This document shows, in pieces, positions 32,517 through 41,071 of a stretch of 64,000 nt of DNA. Under the pieces are notes generated by a model that saw only the letters and a program-made list of their open reading frames with translations, was not told where the DNA came from and did not search any database. The position numbers and the translations under genes were made by a program. The DNA lies in the NCBI RefSeq assembly GCF_026339735.1, contig NZ_JAPEQG010000001.1, positions 6,076,001-6,140,000 of the forward strand, read 5' to 3'. Each line of letters begins with the position of its first letter. Positions within the stretch are counted from its first letter, which is position 1. Source of the DNA: Streptomyces sp. NBC_01669 (GTDB lineage Bacteria; Actinomycetota; Actinomycetes; Streptomycetales; Streptomycetaceae).

Positions 32517-33266
32517 ATGGAAGCCGTGATCCTGATCCTGGGGCTGCTCTTTGTCGCGTTCGTGGCGCTGGGCGTCTATGTGAGCGTCAAGGCCATCGGC
32601 GCGGCGAAGCGCGGTGTGGACCGCACGATCACGCAGGCACGCCGCACCGTCGAGGACACCACCCTGCGGGCGAAGAGCTATGGCCAGCCGGGTGTGGCCG
32701 GTGAGCTGGCGCAGCTCCGGCTCACGCTGCGCACGTCGATGCGGGCCACGCAGGAGGCGCTGCAGACAGGGGTGGCCGAGGACGCCTCGCTGTCGGAGTC
32801 GCTGGGGCTGTTCCAGCGGCTGAGCGTCCACGGGCGGGAGCTCGACGAGGAGCTGAAGCGGCTGGAGCGCGAGCCCGACCGGGCGACGGTCGCCTCGCTG
32901 CTGCCCGGGCTGAAGCAGCGCACGCAGCGGATCACGCACTCCGCGGAGTCGCTGCGGTGGGCCGCGCGCGACCGGGCACGGCAGTTCGCCGACGACGATC
33001 TGGCGGCGCTGAACACGCAGATCGACGTGGAGGCGGGGGCCCTGCGGCACTGGACGGTGGAGGAGCCCGTGGAGTCTTCGGCAGGGGCGGACGCCCGGGC
33101 AGACGGGCGGGCCGGCGCCGGTGCGGGGGCACGCCCGGGTGGGGACGGCCGGTCGTGGAATGCGCCGGTCGGCGAGGAGGGGCCGGAGGCGCTCACGGCT
33201 CGGGATCCTCGGGGGCAGACGGGCTATCCGTGGCAGAAGGCCACGCGGCCCGAGACGACGAACTGA
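32517..33266 (+). CDS. Single-pass membrane protein with coiled-coil cytosolic domain
   Basis: 249 aa. N-terminal transmembrane helix (ILILGLLFVAFVALGVYVSV), then ~150 residues of charged heptad-like helix (LRLTLRTSMRATQEAL, LDEELKRLEREPD, GLKQRTQRITHSAESL) and a disordered Ala/Gly/Asp tail. N-terminus outside and body inside by the positive-inside rule. No enzyme motif. Conserved in Streptomyces between leuS and degV as I recall, function unknown. ATG 32517 follows GAGGGG at a spacing of 4. Confidence 0.75.
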   Translation: MEAVILILGLLFVAFVALGVYVSVKAIGAAKRGVDRTITQARRTVEDTTLRAKSYGQPGVAGELAQLRLTLRTSMRATQEALQTGVAEDASLSESLGLFQRLSVHGRELDEELKRLEREPDRATVASLLPGLKQRTQRITHSAESLRWAARDRARQFADDDLAALNTQIDVEAGALRHWTVEEPVESSAGADARADGRAGAGAGARPGGDGRSWNAPVGEEGPEALTARDPRGQTGYPWQKATRPETTN

Positions 33267-33497
33267 GGGGGCGGGGCGGATCCGACCGGGGCCTTCGGTC
33301 GCGCGCATGGGCGGTTGCGGGCACGGTACGCACGTGTGCGGGCCGTCGGGTCCGGGCGTGTACAGGCGTGTGGCCGTCGCGTCAGGCTCGAACCGACGTG
33401 ACTGGGGGTGGCAGGATGCGCCCTGAAGCGATCGGATGTGATCACTCGCTCGGGGGCGGACTGCCGAGCCACCGCCCCGGCAGGTAACCTCCCGCTC

Positions 33498-34343
33498 ATG
33501 TCCCGCCATGTCGCGATCGTCACCGATTCCACGGCCCACCTGCCGCCCCAGACGATGGAGCGGCATGGCATCACCGCAGTGCCTCTGACCGTCGTCCTCG
33601 GTGATCAGGCGCTGGAGGAGGGCACCGAGATCTCGGCCCGCTCCCTTGCGCTGGCGCTCCAGAAGCGACGACCCGTGACGACATCCCGGCCCAGCCCCGA
33701 GGTCTTCGCCGCGGCGTACCGGGCGGCGGCCGAGGCGGGCGCAGCCGGCATCGTCTCGCTGCACCTCTCGGCCGAGCTCTCGGGTACGTACGATGCCGCG
33801 CTGCTCGCCGCGAAGGACGCTCCGGTGCCGGTGCGGGTCGTGGACACCGGGATGGTGGCCATGGCTCTGGGATTCTGCGCCCTGGCAGCGGCGGAGACTG
33901 CGGAGGGGGGCGGCAGCCTGGACGAGGCGGTCGCGGCCGCCGAGAAGCGCGCCGCGGGCACCTCCGCGTACTTCTACGTCGACACGCTGGACTATCTCCG
34001 CCGCGGTGGACGCATCGGCGCGGCCCAGGCCCTGCTGGGGTCGGCGCTCGCGGTGAAGCCGTTGCTGCAGCTGGACGGCGGCCGGATCGAGCTGCTGGAG
34101 AAGGTACGGACGGCCTCGAAGGCGATCGCACGGCTGGAGGAGATCGTCGTCGAGCGGGCGGGCACGGGACGGGTGGACATCGCCGTGCACCACTTGGCAG
34201 CGCCCGAGCGCGCCGAGCGACTGGCCGAGAGGCTGCGCGTGCGAGTCCCGGGACTGGCCGAACTGCATGTCAGCGAGGTGGGTGCCGTGATCGGTGCGCA
34301 CACCGGCCCGGGTCTGCTGGGAGCAGTGGTTTCACCGCGTTGA
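33498..34343 (+). CDS. DegV family protein (fatty-acid-binding, FakB-type)
   Basis: 281 aa. DegV/FakB fold with VTDSTAHLPP at the N-terminus, TSRPSP and SAELSGTYDAA that hold the fatty-acid carboxylate, and DTLDYLRRGGRI. FakB proteins deliver fatty acids to the kinase FakA in firmicutes; no FakA is encoded here, so the cellular role is open. ATG 33498 is 7 nt after TAACCT (33485-33490) with CTGCCG 18 nt further up, consistent with a leaderless transcript. Followed by an 18-bp inverted repeat and the comE genes. Confidence 0.9.
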   Translation: MSRHVAIVTDSTAHLPPQTMERHGITAVPLTVVLGDQALEEGTEISARSLALALQKRRPVTTSRPSPEVFAAAYRAAAEAGAAGIVSLHLSAELSGTYDAALLAAKDAPVPVRVVDTGMVAMALGFCALAAAETAEGGGSLDEAVAAAEKRAAGTSAYFYVDTLDYLRRGGRIGAAQALLGSALAVKPLLQLDGGRIELLEKVRTASKAIARLEEIVVERAGTGRVDIAVHHLAAPERAERLAERLRVRVPGLAELHVSEVGAVIGAHTGPGLLGAVVSPR

Positions 34344-34344
34344 T

Positions 34345-34362
34345 CTCACTCCTGGGAGTGAG
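34345..34362. promoter_or_regulatory. 18-bp inverted repeat between degV and comEA
   Basis: CTCACTCC-TG-GGAGTGAG, perfect 8-bp arms, 1 nt after the degV stop codon. No T tract follows, so it may be an operator for comEA (start 84 nt on) or a weak degV terminator. Confidence 0.4.
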
Positions 34363-34445
34363 CGAGATATCCACAACTGGTCGGTTGTCCACCGGATATG
34401 GGCCTGCTCAGCGGGCTCGGGCACATGTGCCTAGCGTCATGAGAC

Positions 34446-35528
34446 ATGGCTCCCCGATCACATCGTGCAAGCAGCGGAAGTGGACCCGGCCGCGCTGCGG
34501 CCTCGGACGTGCGGGACCGACGCGGGCCGGGTGCCCAAGGCGTTGATCCCGGTTCTGGGCCCGGTCCTGGACCCGGGCGGCGACGGCCTTCGCGTGGGCG
34601 CGCCGCCGTGGTCGCCGCCGCTTCGCGGCGACGTGCGGACGCGCTCATGGCGGGGGCGTACGGAGGACGTGCGGACCGGTCGGTGACGGGGTCGTGGGCC
34701 CCGACCCCGGACACGGCCCCCGCACCGGCCCCGGCAGCTCCTCGTCCGGGGAGTGCCGCGCCGTCCGACGAGCCGGCGCGGGTGGTCGAGCCGGCTCCGG
34801 CTGCGCCGGGGCGGTGGGAGCGGATGGTGCCCGCGGTGCGGGAGCGGCTCCCGATGTGGTTGCGGCTCAGGTGCGGTCTGGAGCCGAGAACCCTTGCCGC
34901 GCTCACCGTTGTCCTGGTGGCTGCCGCAGTCTTCGCAGCGGTCCACTTCTGGTCCGCACGGCCCCAGTCCGTACGGGCGCCCGATCCGGTCGACGAGCGC
35001 GCGCACGCCCCGACATCGGACCCGACGACGGATCCCGTCCGTACCCCCGAACCGTCACCGGGACCCCCGGCCACCCCAGGACCGGACGGGCGGATCGTCG
35101 TCGACGTCAGCGGCAAGGTGCGGCGGCCGGGCATCTACCCCTTGCCGTCCGGAGCGCGGGTGGCCGACGCGCTGCGGGCGGCGGGCGGGGCCCGGCCGGG
35201 CGTGGACATCACCGGGCTCAACCGGGCGCGGGTGCTGCTGGACGGGGAACAGGTGGTGGTCGGCGCGCCCCCCGGCCCACTCGTCTCCGGTGCCCCGGGC
35301 GGCGCCGGCACGGGCGGCCATGGTGGCCCGGCGACCGGGCCGGTCAGCCTCAACAGCGCGACCGTGGAACAGCTGGACACCCTGCCCGGCGTCGGTCCGG
35401 TCCTCGCCCAGCACATCCTCGACTACCGCGCGCAGCACGGCGGCTTCCGTTCCGTCGACGAACTCCGTGAGGTCAACGGGATCGGCGACCGCCGGTTCGC
35501 CGACCTCCAACCGTTGGTACGGCCATGA
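34446..35528 (+). CDS. comEA: ComEA-family DNA-binding protein with SLBB and helix-hairpin-helix domains
   Basis: 360 aa. Long basic/Pro-rich cytosolic N-terminus (~150 aa), one transmembrane helix (LAALTVVLVAAAVFAAVHFW, ~150-170), SLBB domain (VDVSGKVRRPGIYPLPSG, ~220-260) and C-terminal HhH pair (LNSATVEQLDTLPGVGPVLA, ~297-316). ComEA binds incoming DNA outside the membrane in competent bacteria. Streptomyces are not known for natural competence, so its role may be different. ATG 34446 is 8 nt after TAGCGT. It overlaps comEC by 4 nt. Confidence 0.88.
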   Translation: MAPRSHRASSGSGPGRAAASDVRDRRGPGAQGVDPGSGPGPGPGRRRPSRGRAAVVAAASRRRADALMAGAYGGRADRSVTGSWAPTPDTAPAPAPAAPRPGSAAPSDEPARVVEPAPAAPGRWERMVPAVRERLPMWLRLRCGLEPRTLAALTVVLVAAAVFAAVHFWSARPQSVRAPDPVDERAHAPTSDPTTDPVRTPEPSPGPPATPGPDGRIVVDVSGKVRRPGIYPLPSGARVADALRAAGGARPGVDITGLNRARVLLDGEQVVVGAPPGPLVSGAPGGAGTGGHGGPATGPVSLNSATVEQLDTLPGVGPVLAQHILDYRAQHGGFRSVDELREVNGIGDRRFADLQPLVRP

Positions 35529-38077
35529 CCCGCCCGCACGTCCCACCGGACGTCCATGCGGCGTCGGGCCGACGGCTTGGCGCCGCCGACCCGCGACAGG
35601 AGGGCCCGGTCGATCTGCGACTGGTCCCGTCGGCCCTCGCGGCCTGGGCCGCCGCGGCGCTCGCCGTGGGTGCGCCCTGGCGCTGGACAGCCGCGGGGAC
35701 GGCGCTCTGCCTCGTTGCCGCCCTGGTACTCCTCGGTGTCTCACGGGCCTCGGCGACCCGCGCGGCGCGCGCTCGGCCCGCCGGCCACCGGGAGTGCGAG
35801 GGCGGTGAGGGCAGCGCCGGACGGAACCGGCACAGGCTCCATGCCACCGCGGCCGCCGCGGCGTTGCTCTGCGCGGCGGCCGGAGCGACGGCGGCGGGCC
35901 TGCACGGCGCGGACGCACGGCAGGGGCCCGTACCCGTGCTGGCCGACCGTTTCGCGAGGGTCGAGGCGGAGGTGATGGTCACGTCCGACGCACGCCGGAC
36001 CCGCCCCCAGGTCCAAGGCGACCACAGCGCCCCGGCCGCTCTCCTCCTGGACGCCGAGATCACCGGGCTCACGGCACCCGGCGGTGCCACCACCCGTCTC
36101 CGCACCCCGGTGCTGCTGATCGTGTCGCCCTCCGGTTCGACGGCGCGGTGGGAGCGGCTGCTGCCGTCCACGAGGCTGCACGTGAGCGGCCGACTCGCGC
36201 CACCGCTGCACAGCGGGCAACGCAACGCCGCGGTCCTGCGTCCGGACGGCAAGGGGCCGCCTCGCGTCACTGGGCCGCCGACTTCTCTCCAGCGCACAGC
36301 GGGCGAACTGCGCGCGGGCCTGCGACGCGCGACGGACGGGTTGGATCCCGATGCGCGGGCGCTGCTGCCGGGGCTGGTCGTCGGCGACACCTCCAGGGTC
36401 ACCCCCGAACTCCACGAGGCATTCCGAGCAGCCGACCTCACGCACCTGATGGCGGTTTCCGGTGCCAACCTGGCGATCCTGCTCGTGTTGCTCATCGGAC
36501 CGCCCGGCGCCGCGCTCCGGGTCGAACGCCGTGGTCTGGCACCCCGGTTGGGCATCCCGCTGCGGATGACCGCGCTGCTCGGCGGCGGACTCACGCTCGC
36601 CTTCGTCCTCGTGTGCCGACCGGAGCCGAGCGTGCTGCGCGCCGCGGTCTGCGGACTGATCACACTGCTCGCGATCGGTACGGGCCGCCGCCGCTCGCTG
36701 ATTCCCGCACTGGCCGCCGCCGTTCTGCTGCTCGTGCTGTACGACCCGTGGCTGGCGCGCAGTTATGGCTTCGTCCTCTCCGTTCTGGCGACCGGCGCCC
36801 TGCTCACGGTCGCCCCGCGATGGAGTGCCGCGCTGCAACGGAGGCGGGTGCCGCCCCGGCTCGCCGAGGCGCTGGGGGCGGCCGCCGCGGCGCAGGCGGT
36901 ATGCGCGCCCGTCGTCGTGGTGCTTGCCTCGCGGGTCAGTCTGGTGGCGATTCCGTGCAACCTGCTGGCCGAGTTCGCGGTGGCGCCCGCCACCGTCCTC
37001 GGGTTCGCCGCGCTCGCCGCGGCACCGGTGGCCATGCCCGTGGCCGAGCTGCTCGCCCGGATCGCGGGCTGGCCGGCCGGGTGGATCGCCTCCGTGGCCC
37101 GCACCGGGGCGGCTCTTCCCGGGGCGGAGATCGACTGGCCCGACGGCTGGCGGGGAGCGCTCCTGTTGACCGCCCTCACGGCCCTGGCGGCGCTGTCCGC
37201 CCGTCGTATCGCGCGTCACCCATGGGTCTGTTCGGCTGCCGCGCTGCTGCTGGTCCTCGCGGTGCTGCGCCCGGCGCCGCTCACCCGGGTACTGACGGGA
37301 TGGCCGCCGCCGGACTGGGCGTTCGTGATGTGCGATGTGGGTCAGGGCGACACCATGGTGCTGGCGGCGGGGGACGGTGAGGGCGTGGTGATCGACACCG
37401 GTCCCGATCCACGTCTGGCCGACCGCTGCCTGCGTGACCTGGGCATCACCAGGGTGCCACTCCTGCTGCTCACGCACTTTCATGCCGATCATGTCCGGGG
37501 CCTGCCCGGCGTGTTGCGGGGCAGAGCGGTCGGCGCGATCCAGACGACGAGTCTGGACGAACCACCGGACCAGGCGGCGTTCGTACGCAGAACAGCCGCC
37601 GCGGCGCGAGTCCCTCTGGTACGGGCGGCAGCGGGAGAGCGCCGCCGCATCGGCACACTCGACTGGCGAGTCCTGTGGCCGGCGGGAGGCGCGACGGCAG
37701 GACCCGTTCCGGAGGAGCCGAACGACGCCAGTGTCACGCTGTTCGTCCGGACCGGCGGACTGAGCCTGTTGCTCCTCGGTGACCTCGAACCCGCGGCCCA
37801 ACAAGGGCTGTTGCGCCAGTACCCGGCACTTCCGCGGGTGGACGTCCTCAAGGTCGCCCATCATGGATCCGCCCACCAGGACCCGGCGTTGCTGCGCAGC
37901 GCGCGTCCCCGGCTCGCCCTGGTGAGTGTGGGCAGGAACAACCCGTACGGGCACCCGGCGGCCCGGACCGTGGAGGCGCTGAGGGCCGGGGGAGCGGTGG
38001 TGCTGCGCACGGACCTGGACGGCGCGATCGCGGTGACGGGCGCCGGGTCGCGGTTGCGGGCGGTCGGGCGCTCATGA
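35525..38077 (+). CDS. comEC: ComEC/Rec2 family DNA-internalisation protein
   Basis: 850 aa. N-terminal DUF4131-like region, central competence domain with about ten helices (MAVSGANLAILLVLLIG is the family signature; ARSYGFVLSVLATGALL), and a C-terminal metallo-beta-lactamase-like domain (~600-850) with DVGQGDTMVL, LLTHFHADHVRG and VAHHGSAHQDP. In other bacteria it forms the channel and nuclease for single-strand DNA uptake. Both zinc-binding motifs are intact, so nuclease activity is plausible. Starts in the comEA stop (ATGA). Confidence 0.9.
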   Translation: MTRPHVPPDVHAASGRRLGAADPRQEGPVDLRLVPSALAAWAAAALAVGAPWRWTAAGTALCLVAALVLLGVSRASATRAARARPAGHRECEGGEGSAGRNRHRLHATAAAAALLCAAAGATAAGLHGADARQGPVPVLADRFARVEAEVMVTSDARRTRPQVQGDHSAPAALLLDAEITGLTAPGGATTRLRTPVLLIVSPSGSTARWERLLPSTRLHVSGRLAPPLHSGQRNAAVLRPDGKGPPRVTGPPTSLQRTAGELRAGLRRATDGLDPDARALLPGLVVGDTSRVTPELHEAFRAADLTHLMAVSGANLAILLVLLIGPPGAALRVERRGLAPRLGIPLRMTALLGGGLTLAFVLVCRPEPSVLRAAVCGLITLLAIGTGRRRSLIPALAAAVLLLVLYDPWLARSYGFVLSVLATGALLTVAPRWSAALQRRRVPPRLAEALGAAAAAQAVCAPVVVVLASRVSLVAIPCNLLAEFAVAPATVLGFAALAAAPVAMPVAELLARIAGWPAGWIASVARTGAALPGAEIDWPDGWRGALLLTALTALAALSARRIARHPWVCSAAALLLVLAVLRPAPLTRVLTGWPPPDWAFVMCDVGQGDTMVLAAGDGEGVVIDTGPDPRLADRCLRDLGITRVPLLLLTHFHADHVRGLPGVLRGRAVGAIQTTSLDEPPDQAAFVRRTAAAARVPLVRAAAGERRRIGTLDWRVLWPAGGATAGPVPEEPNDASVTLFVRTGGLSLLLLGDLEPAAQQGLLRQYPALPRVDVLKVAHHGSAHQDPALLRSARPRLALVSVGRNNPYGHPAARTVEALRAGGAVVLRTDLDGAIAVTGAGSRLRAVGRS

Positions 38078-38175
38078 CCACCATCCGGCCGACCGCGCCC
38101 CGTCCGACCCCGCTGTGGCCGACCGCGTTTCATCTCGGCGACCTCTGCCCGATCGCCTGGCGAGGTGTCGCGTCG

Positions 38176-38631
38176 TCAGATCAGCCAGGTGCCTTCGGCC
38201 ATCAGCTCGCGCTCGGACAGTTCGTTCTCCTCCCGCCATGCCCTGACCGCGTAGGGGGTGAAGCGGAGATACACCCAGGAGGTGCGGCCGCGCGGGTCCC
38301 AGTTGAGTTTCGTCGCGAAGGCGTCGCCCGATTCCACGGAGAGTTCCGCGCCCTCCACGACCTCGGCGGTCGCATCGACGAGCACCACGTCGCGGGTGTG
38401 CCCCAGACTGATCCTGGCCTGCCCGGCCGGCGTCACATTGCGCGCCGTCGGGTTGGTGCGCCGCGTGGCCATCAGCAGAGTCCCGTCGTCCCACACGAAC
38501 GACAGCGGTACCAGCGTCGGCACGCCGTCCGCCGAAGCGGACGCCACCCAGGCGTCCTCGTCCTTCTCGAAGCGGTCGAACACATCCTGCTTGCGCTGTT
38601 CCCGGCTGCGCGCCGGCTCCGGATTCGTCAT
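38176..38631 (-). CDS. Pyridoxamine 5'-phosphate oxidase-fold (PPOX/F420-type) protein
   Basis: About 151 aa split-barrel protein. DAWVASASADGVPTLVPLSF and the TNPTARNV...ARISLGHTRDVVLVDA block match the class that binds F420 or FMN. Such enzymes reduce or detoxify small molecules in actinobacteria. Monocistronic on the minus strand, between the convergent comEC and the divergent arylamine N-acetyltransferase. ATG 38631 preferred; GTG 38640 is in frame. Confidence 0.82.
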   Translation of the reverse strand: MTNPEPARSREQRKQDVFDRFEKDEDAWVASASADGVPTLVPLSFVWDDGTLLMATRRTNPTARNVTPAGQARISLGHTRDVVLVDATAEVVEGAELSVESGDAFATKLNWDPRGRTSWVYLRFTPYAVRAWREENELSERELMAEGTWLI

Positions 38632-38732
38632 GTCCCGCACGCTGGCGAGAGCGCGCGATGCCGCACCTCGGTCGGCGGTCCTAGGACCACCGGCTCATGG
38701 CGTGCCGCAGGTCTCCCGGACAGACTTCGGCC

Positions 38733-39602
38733 ATGGACCCGCAATCGCCGCAGACCGTCGACGCGTACCTTGACCGCATCGGCGCCCGCCGTCCCGCACG
38801 TCCCGACGCCGCCGCTCTGCGCGAGCTGCAACTGCGACACCTCACCGCTGTGCCCTTCGAGAACCTGTCGATCCATCTCGGCGAAGACATCGTGCTGGAC
38901 GAAAGGGCGCTCCTGGACAAGGTGGTGGGTGCCCGGCGCGGCGGGTTCTGCTACGAACTCAACGCGACCTTCGCCGTACTGCTCCGGGCACTCGGCTTCC
39001 GCGTCACCCTCCTCCAGGCCCGCGGCTACGGGGACGGCGGACGGTTCGGCATCCCGTACGACCATCTCGCGCTGCGCGTCGCGACCGACGACAGCACCGG
39101 CCCCTGGCTGGTCGATGTCGGCTTCGGCGACCACGCCCGCCAGCCGCTCGCACTCGACGACCGCACGGACCAGGAGGATCCGAGCGGTACGTTCCGGATC
39201 CGGGAGACGCCCGATGCCGAGGACAGCGACAACACCGGGGCAAGCGCCGCGGGCGCCGCCGGAGCCGGTGCTGGGGATCTCGATGTACTGCGCGACGAAG
39301 CTCCGCAGTTCCGGCTGGATCTGCGGCCCCGCGCTCTTGCGGACTTCCGGGCAGGCGCCTGGTACCACCGCACCTCGCCCGACTCCCACTTCACCCGGTC
39401 GGTGGTCTGCTCCCGGCTCACCGACGAGGGTCGGGTCACCCTGAGCGGCCGCACGCTCGTCACGACCGTGCGTGGCGAACGCCGCGAGGTGCCGCTCGCC
39501 ACGGACGCCGAGGTGCTCGACGCCTACCGCGAACACTTCGGGCTGCGGCTCCACCGGCTGCCCACGGTCCATCAGGCCGAGATTTCCGGACGCAACGGCT
39601 GA
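38733..39602 (+). CDS. Arylamine N-acetyltransferase
   Basis: 289 aa. Cysteine-His-Asp triad visible: RRGGFCYELN (Cys ~72), YDHLALRV (His) and VDVGFGD (Asp). Uses acetyl-CoA to acetylate aryl amines or hydrazines; related proteins also close amide bonds in ansamycin synthesis, though no such cluster is here. A 30-residue insertion rich in Ala, Gly and Asp (about 155-185, ASAAGAAGAGAG) is inserted between the Asp region and the third domain. ATG 38733. Confidence 0.9.
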   Translation: MDPQSPQTVDAYLDRIGARRPARPDAAALRELQLRHLTAVPFENLSIHLGEDIVLDERALLDKVVGARRGGFCYELNATFAVLLRALGFRVTLLQARGYGDGGRFGIPYDHLALRVATDDSTGPWLVDVGFGDHARQPLALDDRTDQEDPSGTFRIRETPDAEDSDNTGASAAGAAGAGAGDLDVLRDEAPQFRLDLRPRALADFRAGAWYHRTSPDSHFTRSVVCSRLTDEGRVTLSGRTLVTTVRGERREVPLATDAEVLDAYREHFGLRLHRLPTVHQAEISGRNG

Positions 39603-39787
39603 AGCGCACAAGCGGAACATTCAATTCGGACCTTCGGTAACACCTCCACCCAAGCCACTCCCAGTTCCTCCGTTTGCCTCGAACACCCCAAGAGTGATCG
39701 AATGCATGCTCGTCGGCGGGCCGCTGCTCCGACAACGACGTCCAGCCGTTCGGCCCCAAGGTGAATCTCCCCCGGGGGTACGTGAAG

Positions 39788-40672
39788 ATGTTCGGCCGTT
39801 GGCTGGGAAGCAAGAACGCAACGAGTGCGGCGCAGGGCAACCCGCTGGCGGGACTCACGGTGCCGCGCACTGCGGGAGTCCTGAGCTGCCGCGTCCTCGA
39901 TCCGGTCAACGAGGCTGTTCAGCAGGCTGAGTTCGTCGTCACGGACAGTGCGGGCCGCAAGGTCGTCGGCGGTGAGACGGACCCCTTCGGGACCGTCCTC
40001 GCCACCGTGCCGGCAGGTGACTACCGGCTGGCTGTCACGGCCGAGGGCTTCACCCCGTTCCACGGTTCGGCCACGGTCTCCGAGAGCGGCCACGCGGGGC
40101 TCGGGGACGTCATGCTCCAGGTGGCCGCACCCCCGCAGCTGCCCGACCCCGGTGAGTGGGAGATCGAGCCGAACCACTCCCAGATCGGCTTCACGGCCCG
40201 CCACATCGGGCTGGCCCGTATCCATGGCCGATTCAACACATTCGCAGGTGCGATACGGATCGCCGACCGCATGGAGGACTCCGCCATGCACGTGATCATC
40301 GACGCCTCGTCGATCGACACCAACGTGCAGATGCGCGACGACCATCTGCGGTCCAGCGACTTCCTCGACGTCGGGCGCTATCCGACGATGGAGTTCTACA
40401 GCGACCGTTTCGTTCACCGGGGTGGCAGCCGCTGGGGCGTGAGCGGCGCGCTCACCCTTCACGGCGTCAGCCGTACCGTGATGCTGGACACCCAGTACCT
40501 CGGCCTCGGCAACGGTCTCGAGGGGGAGACCAGAGCGGCCTGCCGGGCCACCACCGAGCTGCACCGTGAGGACTTCACCCTCACCTGGCAGACCATGCTG
40601 GCCCGCGGTATCGCCGCCGTCGGCTCCAGCATCGCCATCGACATGGACATCCAGATCGTCCCCAAGGGCTGA
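39788..40672 (+). CDS. YceI-family protein fused to an N-terminal carboxypeptidase-regulatory-like domain
   Basis: 294 aa. Residues ~35-105 (LSCRVLDPVNEAVQQAEFVV, TVPAGDYRLAVTAEGF) form a CarboxypepD_reg/prealbumin-like beta sandwich. Residues ~115-290 are a YceI lipocalin-like barrel (WEIEPNHSQIGFTARHI, SIDTNVQMRDDHLRSSDFL), which in other proteins binds polyisoprenoids. No signal peptide, so cytosolic unless exported another way. Start is ATG 39788 (GGGGG 9 nt upstream) or GTG 39782. Confidence 0.87.
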   Translation: MFGRWLGSKNATSAAQGNPLAGLTVPRTAGVLSCRVLDPVNEAVQQAEFVVTDSAGRKVVGGETDPFGTVLATVPAGDYRLAVTAEGFTPFHGSATVSESGHAGLGDVMLQVAAPPQLPDPGEWEIEPNHSQIGFTARHIGLARIHGRFNTFAGAIRIADRMEDSAMHVIIDASSIDTNVQMRDDHLRSSDFLDVGRYPTMEFYSDRFVHRGGSRWGVSGALTLHGVSRTVMLDTQYLGLGNGLEGETRAACRATTELHREDFTLTWQTMLARGIAAVGSSIAIDMDIQIVPKG

Positions 40673-40742
40673 GCCCCGGGGTGCTGCGGCCGGGGCCGCA
40701 GCGGCTGGGTGGCGTCCGGCGGAACAGGGCCGGACAGAACAA

Positions 40743-40988
40743 CTAGGGCGCCTCCAGCCAGCCCTCGTACTCCGCCGCCAGTTCGTCGAGTGCCGATGGG
40801 TCGAGCCGGCCGTCCGCGTCCTCCACGACCACCAGCCACTGGGCGTCCTCCGCGTCGTCCTCGCCGGCCAGCGCGTCGCGTACGAGCTGAGGTTCCTCGG
40901 CGACTCCGAAACGGTCGGCGAGCTCCCCGGCCACCTCCTCCGCGGTATCGCGGTCGGGCAGCACCAGTACATGTCTCACGTCGCTCAC
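40743..40988 (-). CDS. Small acidic protein, 81 aa
   Basis: MSDVRHVLVLPDRDTAEEVA opening, then a strongly acidic alpha/beta sequence (DDAEDAQWLVVVEDADG, ALDELAAEYEGWLE). No cysteines, no membrane segment. Divergent from holA with 83 nt between starts. Function not recognised. It looks like a real coding gene by codon bias and length conservation with the ribonuclease-inhibitor-like small acidic proteins of Streptomyces, but I cannot name it. Confidence 0.7.
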   Translation of the reverse strand: MSDVRHVLVLPDRDTAEEVAGELADRFGVAEEPQLVRDALAGEDDAEDAQWLVVVEDADGRLDPSALDELAAEYEGWLEAP

Positions 40989-41071
40989 CTGCCCATTCTC
41001 CAGTACGGCGACGGGCGCGGGGAGAGGCGTCGAGACCAGGCTGTCGGAGGGGCGTGGGATGCTGGACGGCG

